DNA of 64,000 bases from Parvibaculum sp040216885 (GCA_040216885.1 JAVJOG010000023.1:1-64000); one strand, 5' to 3'; shown: positions 1-8,145, counted from the first letter of the stretch. Translations and numbers: made by a program. The notes: generated by a model not told the origin, from the letters alone.

Positions 1-423
1 GAGATGGGGAAAGCTTTCGTCCTCGTGCCTGACGACCGATGCCAGCGTGTCGCCATAGCGCCCAGAGAGCCACCGCAAGGAGCGCGTTTCCCACACCGCG
101 TAATCGGCGCGGGAGCGCTCGTCCATGTCGGCCAGCGCCACGGGATAGGAAAGAACCCCAGCGAGGACGACGGGGGCATCCTTGCGCAGCTTCCTTCCCT
201 TCGCGTCGCGCGCCTCTTCGGCCTGGCGCAGCGTTGCCCGCTCGACGTCAGGCAGGGTCAGGCCGAAGAGGCGCTTCGGAGTTCGCGGCGTTTCGATGTG
301 CGGGCAAGCAGCAGTTTCCCGACCGGCCTCCGCCAGCACCTCACGCAGCGACCACCGCTTGGCCGTCGCTTTTTTCGGGACGGCGCGGGCAACAATGTCG
401 ATATGGAGAAATTGAAACGCCAT
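1..423 (-). CDS. Mob/Pre-type relaxase-like protein, N-terminal part (runs off left edge)
   Basis: An uninterrupted minus-strand frame starts at ATG 423 and is still open at base 1 (141 codons). A GGAAGG ribosome site lies 7 nt before the ATG. The last visible residues read VVRHEDESFPHL, matching the HxDExxPHxH metal-binding motif of Mob/Pre-type relaxases just before its final histidine. Such enzymes nick DNA at an origin of transfer. The N-terminal 120 residues are Arg/Lys-rich and have no motif I recognise. The position inside an integrase-bearing element fits a mobilisation function. The motif is truncated by the window edge, so the family is likely rather than certain; a related phage or plasmid DNA-processing protein is the alternative. 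Confidence 0.55.
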   Translation of the reverse strand, partial: MAFQFLHIDIVARAVPKKATAKRWSLREVLAEAGRETAACPHIETPRTPKRLFGLTLPDVERATLRQAEEARDAKGRKLRKDAPVVLAGVLSYPVALADMDERSRADYAVWETRSLRWLSGRYGDTLASVVRHEDESFPHL

Positions 424-571
424 CGCCGCACCTTCCTTCTCCGGTCTACCTAAGAACCGAAAGGGTGTGGTCAAATGCGTGGCGTATGTTTTTGAGGAGG
501 GTAGAAATGTAGTGACCGACTATATTTGTTCGCCAGCCTTGAGGGGCGCTCACAAAGTCGGGCCTGCGGCG

Positions 572-883
572 CTAAGAAAGAACGATGCGATATAGGCCAA
601 GCAGTAAAAGCACAACACCAAAAGCATCAACCGCAAGGCCCACAACTTTCGGGGCTCGTGCTCTACCTGAAATCTGGTAGGCGGGCCTTCCGACGTCATC
701 AAACTGAATGTCGCTACGAAATGGGTGATTTATAAACTCACCCACTCCTACCAAAACAAACCCTAGGCCAACCAAGAGTGCGGCGGCATTGCCGCTCGCC
801 GCACTGGCGGAGGCTATCACCGCACCCACCGCAATAAGCGCAACATACCAAGTGCTGTATTGCTTTAGGTCTTCGCTATCCAT
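572..883 (-). CDS. small integral membrane protein, unknown function
   Basis: A 103-residue protein beginning MDSEDLKQY. I chose ATG 883 because an AAGGGGCGGG ribosome site lies immediately upstream; a longer in-frame start at 916 lacks one. It contains three hydrophobic stretches, about residues 12-32, 34-50 and 81-100. A polar loop of about 30 residues (NHPFRSDIQFDD) separates the second and third. I do not recognise the family. It sits between the relaxase-like gene and the RepA-like ATPase, all on the minus strand, so it is probably element cargo. Confidence 0.55.
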   Translation of the reverse strand: MDSEDLKQYSTWYVALIAVGAVIASASAASGNAAALLVGLGFVLVGVGEFINHPFRSDIQFDDVGRPAYQISGRARAPKVVGLAVDAFGVVLLLLGLYRIVLS

Positions 884-982
884 TTCCCGCCCCTTCGAGA
901 TTCGCAATCCCAACAAAGGTTAGAACGGACTAGGCTGCTACGCTAGGCGCGCGTCGCACGCGCCGGAGCGACGGAAGCCGCC

Positions 983-2059
983 TCAAGGAGGCGGCCTTCG
1001 ACTAACCGGCACACACCTGCCGTCCGGGCGCTTCTCAACAATGCCGTTCTCCACCAACTCTTTAATCAAGTTATGCGCCGTGGATACCCGATTGGGACCC
1101 ACACCTGCCGCCTGCGCCTGCTTGCGCCATGCGAGCGGTTCGAGTCCATCAGGCCCCGCCGCCCGCAGCACCTCAAGGAGCTTTTTCTCATACAAGGCAC
1201 GCGATGGACGGTCTGGCTGATTGCCATTGCCGACATCGACAAGCTCGCCGCTTTCGTCGGAGACGACCAGCGAGTAGACGGGCTCGCCATCGCCATCAAA
1301 ACCGCACTCGACTTTTTCGAGCACGATAGAGACGGCTGCCTTGCCGCCGTTCTTCTGCTTGTCGGTCCGCAGCACAATCTGCCCTTCGCATTCGCCCTCT
1401 TCCAGCGCAAAGAGGGTGTCGAAGTTGCCATTGATGACTGAGCTTCCGCGTGCGCCTTTCGACTTGTCTTTGCCGGAGTGATGGACCACGCAAACCTGCG
1501 TGCCCAGCGCGTTGGCAAGCCGGGTCATCGCCCCGGTGAACTGGGCCATGTCTTCCTGCCGGTTCTCGTCCCCGAAGAGACACTGCGAGAGCGTATCCAC
1601 GCAGATGAAGCGGCACGGGATACCGGAACTAGCTTCAAGCCGCTTGATGCGCTCGATGAGCGTGGCAACCGTCTCCTCGCCACGCAGGTTTCTTGGCTCC
1701 TCGATGAATGCCACCGGCAAGTCCGTTATGTCGATATTGCGCGCCCGAGCCCACGCGATGGCTCGCGCCTTCATGCCCGATTTTCCTTCGGTCGAGAGAT
1801 AAACCGCCATGCCTTGAAGGCTCCTGCGGCCCAGAACATCGAGGCCAGCGGCCACCGACATGACTATGTGGAAGGCGACGAACGACTTGCCCGTGCCCGG
1901 CGCACCGTAGAGGCATGAGCTACCTACCTGCGGGAACAAATCCCGTATGAGGTCAACGGGAAACTCGCGCCCGAGAATGTCGGACACAGAGGTGAAGCCG
2001 AGCGACTTTGCATCTTCAGCAAATGAACGGGGGGACGTGAAAGAAGCTGTCTGCTGCAT
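983..2059 (-). CDS. RepA/AAA_25-like replicative ATPase of the mobile element
   Basis: A 358-residue RecA-fold ATPase. Walker A GAPGTGKS lies at about residues 52-59 and a Walker B strand (RFICVDTLSQ) at about 150. It is followed by VVHHSGKDKSKGARGSS, typical of RepA/DnaB-like hexameric helicases of plasmids and integrated elements. The C-terminal 60 residues look like a winged helix (KELVENGIVEKRPDGR). ATG 2059 was chosen over a TTG at 2143 because GGAG lies 8 nt upstream. By family it should unwind DNA or help replicate or excise the element. The 51-nt inverted repeat about 120 bp upstream could be its origin or regulatory site (inference). Confidence 0.75.
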   Translation of the reverse strand: MQQTASFTSPRSFAEDAKSLGFTSVSDILGREFPVDLIRDLFPQVGSSCLYGAPGTGKSFVAFHIVMSVAAGLDVLGRRSLQGMAVYLSTEGKSGMKARAIAWARARNIDITDLPVAFIEEPRNLRGEETVATLIERIKRLEASSGIPCRFICVDTLSQCLFGDENRQEDMAQFTGAMTRLANALGTQVCVVHHSGKDKSKGARGSSVINGNFDTLFALEEGECEGQIVLRTDKQKNGGKAAVSIVLEKVECGFDGDGEPVYSLVVSDESGELVDVGNGNQPDRPSRALYEKKLLEVLRAAGPDGLEPLAWRKQAQAAGVGPNRVSTAHNLIKELVENGIVEKRPDGRCVPVSRRPPP

Positions 2060-2180
2060 TGTCGTTACTCCATACGGAAGACCATCACGGTCGGGATGAT
2101 TTCCATATGGGTCCGTCGCTTTAACGACGGAAACCGACAGCAAGGCGATGTTCAGACCGCTTTAAGAACGGGAAGAGCAG

Positions 2181-2231
2181 CAGACATACTTACGCCTCCC
2201 CCCTTAAGGGGAGGAGGCGTAAGTATGTCTG
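2181..2231. repeat. 51-nt near-perfect inverted repeat
   Basis: Arms of 19 nt (2181-2199 and 2213-2231) are perfectly complementary. The centre adds CCCC/GGGG around TTAA, with one bulged A at 2212, so the element folds into a near-continuous hairpin. There is no T-run on either side, so it is not a standard terminator. It lies upstream of the RepA-like ATPase on the minus strand. It could be a replication origin, an operator or a recombination end. Confidence 0.8.
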
Positions 2232-2407
2232 GTTATCTGTTGCCGACTTACGAGCGAACATGACTAACAGGTCACCAAAACATCAATTCATCGTCGCGCG
2301 TAAAAAACACCAATCAAGCGAACGCAATTTGCTCTGATATTCAATTTCGGTTCGAAAGCTGCGATATCTATACGGCCACGACAAATGGGGCAGAGAATAA
2401 ATTATTG

Positions 2408-3235
2408 TTATTTGCCCGCCCCAATGGTGAGTGATGGCAAGTCAAGCTTCTTTTGAAGTTCAGAATATTTGTCTTTTACCTCTTGGCTGTTCATCGGGTT
2501 GTTTTTAGACAAATCCTTTTCGCAATCATCAAAATTAGAGACGGTCGCCGTTTCGCAAGCTGACCCTTCTGGAAGCACAGTGCCCGTGAGATAGAGAAGG
2601 GCGATAAACTGCCGTTCTTTGGCGTCCATCCCAGAGGAGTCGCCGGTCATGACTGTGCGAATTGCGTCTCCCGCCTGCCTGCTATTAACATTCACCATTG
2701 CATCCCTGCTTTGGCATTTTTCGACCACAGGAAAGCCAATAATCATCGTGCCCCCAACACAAAAAAGAGTCACGTTGTTGCCTTTTGCAAATCTCCCGGC
2801 CATGGCTTCTGTCTCGTCAGCGAGATTTGCATGAACCGTTGAGAACATGCCGCCTCCATCCAAGGCCAGATAAGCATTACCAAAGGCATCCTTGTTAATG
2901 CCCCCAATCGCTCCGGTTATTACAACGGGCTTTCCCTTAAATCTTTCATCAGCCGAAATCTCATTCGCATGATAGATTGAGTAAAACTTTCGAGACGAAA
3001 TTCGCTCTCCGAGCGGCACTCGTGATTTCCAGAATTCAGTCGATTTACCGCCATCCAGATAGAAGGCAAGGTCTTGCGCAAGCAGCACCTGTGCAAAGGC
3101 GGCGCCACGCGGGTCGAGCGAAATCTGCTTCCATCCTTCTGGGGTATTTGGCGATTCATCTTTTTTGCCAATGGCAATCAAGACAACTATAACGGCCCCA
3201 ATTCCTAGCGCCCATTTTACAGACTTCCTCATCAT
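2408..3235 (-). CDS. membrane-anchored OB-fold (tRNA_anti-like) protein
   Basis: A 275-residue protein with an N-terminal membrane anchor (about residues 6-22: VKWALGIGAVIVVLIAI) and a polar remainder predicted outside the cytoplasm. Residues about 88-175 follow the tRNA_anti-like/OB pattern: YHANEISADERFKGKPVVITG, then an FGNAYLAL strand, then GNNVTLFCVGG, and a final cysteine. Proteins of this family are usually uncharacterised envelope proteins found on mobile DNA. Third codon positions are clearly more A/T-rich than in the rest of the window, which supports recent acquisition. Tandem ATGs at 3235 and 3232 both follow a G-run, so the exact start is uncertain. Confidence 0.6.
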   Translation of the reverse strand: MMRKSVKWALGIGAVIVVLIAIGKKDESPNTPEGWKQISLDPRGAAFAQVLLAQDLAFYLDGGKSTEFWKSRVPLGERISSRKFYSIYHANEISADERFKGKPVVITGAIGGINKDAFGNAYLALDGGGMFSTVHANLADETEAMAGRFAKGNNVTLFCVGGTMIIGFPVVEKCQSRDAMVNVNSRQAGDAIRTVMTGDSSGMDAKERQFIALLYLTGTVLPEGSACETATVSNFDDCEKDLSKNNPMNSQEVKDKYSELQKKLDLPSLTIGAGK

Positions 3236-3557
3236 CCCCCCAATTACATTCTCAAAGTTGTCATACGAACCCGCCGCCGATGAGTGGGCGATGACTTAGA
3301 AATATCGCCTCACATCGTAAAAGAGAAACTTACCCCTCTACAAGCGACGTCACCAATAATATCAATACTCGGCATCGCCTCAAAAGTCCCACAAAAGTAA
3401 TCATCCCGTTAGGTTAATAACCGCTCAGCAAGCGTCCCACGCGTTGTCCGGGAACTGAGCGCGTTTCACCGTCACCATCTTTAACTAAATCCGGCGGCCC
3501 CTAAGAGAAAATCGCGACTCCGGTTTTGTTTTTTGCGATTGGACCATATCCGGGTCC
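3236..3557. other. AT-rich intergenic region of the element
   Basis: This stretch separates the divergent OB-fold gene and the excisionase-like gene. It is the most A/T-rich non-coding stretch in the window and contains several short A/T runs (for example around 3300-3420). Promoters for both genes must lie here, but I cannot single out a convincing sigma-70 match, and I see no gene or RNA. Confidence 0.5.
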
Positions 3558-3980
3558 ATGACGCAGGCGACGAGCACAATAGGGGCAGTGACCACCCCGC
3601 TTATGACGCTAGAAGAAGTTTCCTCTCTTCTGGCGCTTGATGTGCGCGCCGTGCGGCGTCTGGCCCGCCGCCGGGAAATCGAGCACTTCGCCATTGGTGG
3701 CGAATTGCGGTTCACCCAAGAGCAGGTCCGTGTTTTCCTTGAAGCTCAACGGAGGCCCGTCGCATGTCCAACAACAGACAACCCACCGGCAAATTCTGGC
3801 TCACAAAACGCACCGACAGCCCCGTCTGGTATGTCGCCACCTACGACCCAGTCAAACGCAAGACAATATTGCGCTCGACCAAGACGACCGAGGAAGCTGC
3901 GGCTCAAAAAGTGCTCGCCGGATTCATCCTCGGACACGACACCCCACAGCAGGCCCATTCGCAGGCGGCAGGCGCAATAG
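3558..3980 (+). CDS. excisionase-like helix-turn-helix protein
   Basis: Residues about 16-66 (MTLEEVSSLLALDVRAVRRL, then RREIEHFAIGGELRFTQEQV and a FLEAQRRP end) match the winged-helix DNA-binding fold of excisionases and MerR-like HTH_17 proteins. Such proteins bind next to the integrase attachment site and direct excision. The recognisable domain ends near base 3755, yet the frame stays open to 3980 and so overlaps the integrase by 217 nt in another frame. That tail has low-complexity Pro/Ser/Arg composition and may not be selected. No strong ribosome site is visible at 3558, so the start is uncertain. Confidence 0.6.
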   Translation: MTQATSTIGAVTTPLMTLEEVSSLLALDVRAVRRLARRREIEHFAIGGELRFTQEQVRVFLEAQRRPVACPTTDNPPANSGSQNAPTAPSGMSPPTTQSNARQYCARPRRPRKLRLKKCSPDSSSDTTPHSRPIRRRQAQ

Positions 3981-5131
3981 AGGCACAGCCTGCGGCGGTA
4001 ACCCTCGCGCGCGTCCTGGACGAGTATCTGGTCTCTATTGCCCGTCAGCCCAGCGCCGAACAGGCGAGATACACCCGCGCTCACATGGTTGCGCATTTCG
4101 GCGAGGACTTCGATGTCCACGGGCTCAGCTTCGCGAAGCAGGAAGCATATCTGGATTGTCGTATAGATGCGGGCGTGAAGGCCTCGACCGTGGAACGGGA
4201 GTTGAGTGTGTTACGCGCAGCCCTTTATTGCTTTAGCGAGCAGTTCCCGCACCTCTTCCCGGTCGTGCCAAAAATCTACAACCCGGAGCGCGAGGACAAC
4301 TCCCGCAAGCGGTGGCTGACACCCGAAGAGCTTGCGGCGCTGCTCAATGCTACGAAGTCACCCCACATCCGTCTTTTCATCCTGCTTGGCATCACGACCG
4401 GCGCACGGCCTGACGCCATCCTTGACCTCAAATGGGATGCCATAGACTTCCACGCGATGCGCATCCATCTGAATCCGAACGGAAGGGCACAGAATGCGAA
4501 GCATCGGCCCATCATGCCGCTTCAAGATGTTCTGTGGACAGAGCTTAGGCAGGCATGGGAAAACGAAGTGGAGCTTGCGCAGGTCTGGCGCTCTCGCAGC
4601 AAGGGGCGACCCACCTCAGGATATGTCGTTTCCTATGGTGGCTATCCGCTGGGCTCTGTCAAAAAGGCCTTCGCGCGAGCTGTCGACGCCGCAGACCTCG
4701 ACAAGGATGTAGTGCCCTACACACTGCGCCACACCGCCGCCTCATGGCTTGCGCAGGCCGGGGTGCCGCTGGTGGAAATCTCCGCTTTCCTCGGCCATAG
4801 CGATACGCGGATGGTGGAGCGGCACTATGTCCACCTACACCCCGACTACAAGGCGAAAGCCTCGAACACCATCGCTGAAAACATGAGGAAGGCGGGAATT
4901 ACACCCCAGTTGCACCCCAGAAAGAAGGCTGGGGCGAAAGGGGTGTCCGCTAAGTCATTGGTGGCAATGGTGGGCGTGGCCGGGATTGAACCGACGACCC
5001 CTTCGATGTCAACGAAGTGCTCTCCCGCTGAGCTACACGCCCATTGCCATTTCCGGTCGCCGGCGGCGGGTGCCGGCGCGTCGGCGCCAAACGGCGCCGA
5101 AGGCCGTTCCTATAACGAGGATGCCCTTTAA
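3764..5131 (+). CDS. int: tyrosine recombinase / integrase of a tRNA-Val-targeting element
   Basis: A 455-residue phage-type integrase. Catalytic residues visible are Arg in TTGARPDAIL (about residue 215), the YTLRHTAAS box (Arg about 322, then His), GHSDTRMVERHY and the nucleophile Tyr about 355. The N-terminal 180 residues contain an arm-binding and SAM-like core-binding region. GGAGG lies 8 nt before ATG 3764, an excellent ribosome site. The frame runs on through the complement of the tRNA gene (tail reads GVAGIEPTTPS), so the last 50 residues are partly an antisense-tRNA translation. Its 3' end abuts the tRNA 3' end, the classic arrangement when an element integrates into the tRNA tail and carries its own integrase at the junction. 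Confidence 0.93.
   Translation: MSNNRQPTGKFWLTKRTDSPVWYVATYDPVKRKTILRSTKTTEEAAAQKVLAGFILGHDTPQQAHSQAAGAIEAQPAAVTLARVLDEYLVSIARQPSAEQARYTRAHMVAHFGEDFDVHGLSFAKQEAYLDCRIDAGVKASTVERELSVLRAALYCFSEQFPHLFPVVPKIYNPEREDNSRKRWLTPEELAALLNATKSPHIRLFILLGITTGARPDAILDLKWDAIDFHAMRIHLNPNGRAQNAKHRPIMPLQDVLWTELRQAWENEVELAQVWRSRSKGRPTSGYVVSYGGYPLGSVKKAFARAVDAADLDKDVVPYTLRHTAASWLAQAGVPLVEISAFLGHSDTRMVERHYVHLHPDYKAKASNTIAENMRKAGITPQLHPRKKAGAKGVSAKSLVAMVGVAGIEPTTPSMSTKCSPAELHAHCHFRSPAAGAGASAPNGAEGRSYNEDAL
4968..5042 (-). tRNA. tRNA-Val (anticodon GAC)
   Basis: A 75-nt cloverleaf on the minus strand. The 7-bp acceptor stem pairs 5036-5042 with 4972-4978, followed by discriminator A and an encoded CCA (4968-4970). 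The anticodon stem CTTCG/CGAAG encloses TTGACAT, giving GAC. The T-arm contains GGTTCAATCC. Its 3' half is the probable attachment site for the neighbouring integrase; the second copy is not in this window. Confidence 0.95.
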
Positions 5132-5174
5132 AGACAAGCCGGAAACGCGGATATGGAGGCCGGTGCCGGGCCGC

Positions 5175-5537
5175 TCAGGCCGCAACCATCAGCCGTTCGA
5201 CTTCGGCCACGAGGTCGCGCAGGTGGAAGGGCTTGGAAAGCACCTTGGCGTCTTTGGGCGCCGCCACTTCGGGATTGAGCGCGACGGCCGCAAAGCCTGT
5301 GATGAACATGATCTTGAGCGTTGGATCGAGTTCGGCCGCCAGCCGGGCAAGCTCGATGCCATCCATCTCCGGCATCACGATATCGGTCAACAGAATGTCG
5401 AAGACATCGTTCTTGAGCCGCCGGTGGGCCTCGTCGCCCTGTCCGTAGGACACGACCTCATGGCCGGCATTTTCCAGCGCCTTGGCCAGAAACCGGCGCA
5501 TGGATTCATCGTCTTCCGCGAGGAGAATGCGTGCCAT
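5175..5537 (-). CDS. cpdR: CpdR-type single-domain response regulator
   Basis: A 120-residue receiver domain with no output domain. Acidic pocket AEDD is at residues 7-10, phosphoacceptor Asp52 sits in LLTDIVMPEMDG, the conserved Thr is in MFITG, and Lys is in LSKPF. The stretch TDIVMPEMDGIELAR, followed soon by DPTLKIMFITGFAAVALN, is the hallmark of alphaproteobacterial CpdR. In Caulobacter, unphosphorylated CpdR is an adaptor that brings ClpXP to the pole and controls CtrA turnover through the CckA-ChpT phosphorelay. The divergent neighbour is N-formylglutamate amidohydrolase, an arrangement I recall from other alphaproteobacteria. Confidence 0.92.
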   Translation of the reverse strand: MARILLAEDDESMRRFLAKALENAGHEVVSYGQGDEAHRRLKNDVFDILLTDIVMPEMDGIELARLAAELDPTLKIMFITGFAAVALNPEVAAPKDAKVLSKPFHLRDLVAEVERLMVAA

Positions 5538-5731
5538 GGCCCCGTGCCCGATCCGTCCCTTGATATCCCATCATGGCGAAGGCGGTCGCGCAGCCGGCGG
5601 CCATCCCCTCACCCCACGGCTGTCACTCTAGGATTCGAATAGTAAACAGGATGTGAATTCCGCCTCCCGATATTCGCCGCCTCCCTTTTTTTGCCCCTCG
5701 GGCCCTGCGGGTCGCCCTCGGCGGAAGGGTC

Positions 5732-6757
5732 ATGCTATGCTTGAAAAACGGTGCCCCGGCACCCGCCATCCGCAACGATAAAACAGGCATTTCGGCTTTT
5801 CTGCAAATGGACCTGGCCCCCGAAACAGCGACCACCGACCCGGCCACCGAAGGGCCGGACACGACGGAAGCTGCCTTGTTCGCGCGGCCGGTCATCGTCG
5901 AGAGCCCGCCGCGCCAGCGCATTCCCTTTGTTTTCAGTTCGCCCCACAGCGGGCGGCACTATCCGGCCTCCTTTGTCGCCGCCTCCAATCTCGATGCGCT
6001 GACGCTGCGCCGGAGCGAGGACAGCTTCGTGGAAGAGCTCTTTGCCGGCGCCGTCGGTCTCGGCGCGCCGCTGCTGCAGGCCCGCTTCCCGCGCGCCTAT
6101 CTGGATGCGAATCGCGAACCTTATGAGCTCGATCCATCGATGTTCGCAGAGCCCCTGCCACCGCATGTGAACACGCGTTCGCTGCGCGTTGCCGGCGGCC
6201 TCGGCACCATTGCCCGCGTGGTCTCGGACACGACGGAAATCTACCGGGAACCGCTCTCCTACGCCGAAGCGGAGGAACGCATCCGCCGCCTCTACATGCC
6301 CTTCCACGACACGCTGAAGGAATTGCTCGAAGGCACGCTGAAGAGCTTCGGCTGCGCCATTCTGATCGATTGCCATTCGATGCCCTCGGTCGGCGGCCCG
6401 ACCGACAACGACAGCGGCGCCGACCGCCCCGACATCGTGCTGGGCGATCGCTACGGCACCTCCTGCGCCGGCGCCATAACGGCCGAGGCCGAGCGGATAT
6501 TGCGCCGGCTCGGCTACAGCGTCGTGCGCAACAACCCTTACGCCGGCGGCTTCAACACCGAACATTACGGGCGCCCGCGACGCGGCCTTCATGCCTTGCA
6601 AATCGAGGTCAACCGCGCCCTCTACATGGACGAAGCACGCCTCGAGCCGACGGCGGGCCTCGCCGCGATGCAGAAGGACATGACCGCCTTCATTGACGAA
6701 CTGGCGGCCTGGGACTGGTCGGCCCTGACGCTGGGGACGCGCGGCGCTGCCTTCTGA
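5732..6757 (+). CDS. N-formylglutamate amidohydrolase family protein
   Basis: A 341-residue cytoplasmic metalloenzyme of the N-formylglutamate amidohydrolase family, which releases glutamate and formate from N-formyl-L-glutamate. Visible motifs are SSPHSGRHYP (zinc-ligand His), RAYLDANREPYELDP, ILIDCHSMPS and NNPYAGGFNTEHYGRP, which end the zinc and substrate pocket. The start is uncertain. ATG 5732 has a purine run only 2-3 nt upstream, while ATG 5807 (MDLAPET) begins closer to the conserved core and lacks a clear ribosome site. It is divergent from cpdR. No hut genes are visible nearby, so a role in histidine breakdown is not implied. Confidence 0.88.
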   Translation: MLCLKNGAPAPAIRNDKTGISAFLQMDLAPETATTDPATEGPDTTEAALFARPVIVESPPRQRIPFVFSSPHSGRHYPASFVAASNLDALTLRRSEDSFVEELFAGAVGLGAPLLQARFPRAYLDANREPYELDPSMFAEPLPPHVNTRSLRVAGGLGTIARVVSDTTEIYREPLSYAEAEERIRRLYMPFHDTLKELLEGTLKSFGCAILIDCHSMPSVGGPTDNDSGADRPDIVLGDRYGTSCAGAITAEAERILRRLGYSVVRNNPYAGGFNTEHYGRPRRGLHALQIEVNRALYMDEARLEPTAGLAAMQKDMTAFIDELAAWDWSALTLGTRGAAF

Positions 6758-6795
6758 GGCAACCCCGCAGCAACCGCTCCCACGCACCCTCCGCA

Positions 6796-6891
6796 CAAAA
6801 AAAGGGGCCCTGGCGAACCAGGGCCCAAGTTTAGGGAGGAAACGCCCAGGAAGGGCTGCGACAGCGGGAGAAACCTCAACCGATGCCGCAA
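6796..6891 (-). ncRNA. predicted trans-acting sRNA, suhB/alpha-r14-like
   Basis: The minus strand carries a full stand-alone transcription unit. A -35 element CTTGAT (6921-6926) and a -10 element TCATCT (6898-6903) are separated by exactly 17 bp. A transcript of about 95 nt follows and ends in a strong hairpin (GGGCCCTGG, CGAA-type loop, CCAGGGCCC; 6805-6826) and a seven-T run (6797-6803). The RNA has two single-stranded-looking CUCCC patches (TTTCTCCCGC and TTTCCTCCC) that could pair with ribosome binding sites. Such anti-Shine-Dalgarno patches are typical of alphaproteobacterial suhB/alpha-r14 and cuckoo RNAs. The family name is my recall, not a search result. Confidence 0.65.
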
Positions 6892-6920
6892 TGCACAAGA
6901 TGACATTGCAGCGCACACAA

Positions 6921-6926
6921 ATCAAG
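6921..6926 (-). promoter_or_regulatory. -35 element of the sRNA promoter
   Basis: CTTGAT on the minus strand. It is paired with TCATCT at 6898-6903 across a 17-bp spacer, matching the alphaproteobacterial housekeeping pattern (CTTGAC-N17-CTATAT) at most positions. Confidence 0.55.
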
Positions 6927-7164
6927 AGGCAAAGCAAAAATCTTCTGCGAATAATGCGCCGAAATCTGCCAAAAATATCGGCAATGCGCGCCTTTTTTAG
7001 CCGTCGAACGCTATAGGTGCACCGCAGCGAAACTCGCCGGGAATCCCGGCAAACCCGCCGTTCGCGGTGTCGCAAACGTTCCTTAACGCCCCTTGTCCCA
7101 TGATGACCGGTGAAACGCCGCCGGACCTGCCGGTCCTGTGGCCCCACGGCAAGAGGTGGAACGG

Positions 7165-8106
7165 ATGGCCGCTATGGCGCGCCTTTTCAATTGCGGGCTT
7201 GCCGGCATCGCCGGCGCGGTGGCGCTTTCGATTTCGGTACTTCCGGCAAGTGCCGCAAAAACAGGCGGCGGCGACGCCGTGGCCGATCCGGCCGCGCTCT
7301 GCGAGCACGCGACGCGTCACCACGAAATCGAGAGCGGCCTGCCCCGCGCCCTGCTTGCGGCGGTCTCGCTTGCCGAATCGGGCCGTGTCGATCCGAAGAC
7401 GCGGCAGTCGCGCGCCTGGCCATGGACGATCAACGCCGAAGGCCGCGGCTACTATTTCAAGACCAAGGAGGAAGCGGTGCGCACCACGCAGCGCCTTCTC
7501 GACAGCGGCATGCGATCCATCGACATTGGCTGCATGCAGGTCAATCTGCGCTATCATCCCGACGCTTTTGCCAGCCTCGAAGACGGCTTCGACCCGATGA
7601 CCAACGTCGCCTACGGTGCCGACTTCCTGACGCGTCTTCATGCGCAAACCGGAAACTGGCCGAAAGCCGTCGCGCATTATCATTCGCAAACCACCTCGCG
7701 CGGCGGCCGCTACTTCGCCCGCGTGATCCGCATCTGGGAAAACGAACGCAATCGCATCGCCAACGCGGCTTATGTTGCGCCTGTGCGGCCAAATCCGCAG
7801 ATCGACATATCGGGCGATCTGAAACCGGCGATCGGCCCCTCGCACGAGATTGGACTTGGGCCCCGCACGGCTGAAAGCATCGCTACCGCGAGCATTATGC
7901 GCCCGGCGCCGAAAGTGCTCGACGCGAGCGAGGGCCGGAATGTGCGCGAAGCGGCGGTCGCAGCCATCGGACTGCGCCTGTCGATTGCCGATGGCGAATT
8001 CGAGAGCGCAAGCGACAGCATGCGCCGCGAACCGCCGCGCGTGCTCGACCCGGTAATGGCGGATATTCCGACACGCGTCGCCGAGGCGGACATACCCGGC
8101 GCCTGA
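7165..8106 (+). CDS. secreted lytic transglycosylase (SLT domain)
   Basis: A 313-residue periplasmic murein hydrolase. ATG 7165 is preferred because GAGGTGG lies 5 nt upstream; an in-frame ATG at 7138 lacks a site. A signal peptide covers about residues 1-30 (ending in LPASAA). The SLT catalytic Glu is in AVSLAESGR, followed by WPWTINAEGRGYYF, the DIGCMQVNLRYHPDAF motif and VAHYHSQT, the usual order for goose-type/SLT folds. The enzyme cleaves glycan strands to 1,6-anhydromuropeptides. The C-terminal 90 residues are variable, without a known domain. It is co-directional with the next gene, 39 bp away. Confidence 0.88.
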   Translation: MAAMARLFNCGLAGIAGAVALSISVLPASAAKTGGGDAVADPAALCEHATRHHEIESGLPRALLAAVSLAESGRVDPKTRQSRAWPWTINAEGRGYYFKTKEEAVRTTQRLLDSGMRSIDIGCMQVNLRYHPDAFASLEDGFDPMTNVAYGADFLTRLHAQTGNWPKAVAHYHSQTTSRGGRYFARVIRIWENERNRIANAAYVAPVRPNPQIDISGDLKPAIGPSHEIGLGPRTAESIATASIMRPAPKVLDASEGRNVREAAVAAIGLRLSIADGEFESASDSMRREPPRVLDPVMADIPTRVAEADIPGA

Positions 8107-8145
8107 TACCGGGCGGGGGCAATCGGACATTTCGGGGGCAGGGCT

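Larger units (their letters stand above)
6758..7164. other. intergenic region holding a predicted sRNA and its promoter
   Basis: No protein gene is supported here. The left half contains the minus-strand sRNA described separately. To its right (6930-7100) there is an A-rich stretch with a GCC-N9-GGC hairpin near 6970, upstream of the sRNA promoter. The untranslated leader of the lytic transglycosylase gene follows. Confidence 0.5.

Noticed and set aside
3740..3830. Programmed frameshift joining the HTH protein to the integrase
   Set aside because: No classical slippery heptamer; the integrase has its own strong GGAGG ribosome site.
4968..5131. C-terminal integrase residues GVAGIEPTTPS as a protein motif
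   Set aside because: This is a translation of the antisense strand of tRNA-Val, a common artefact.
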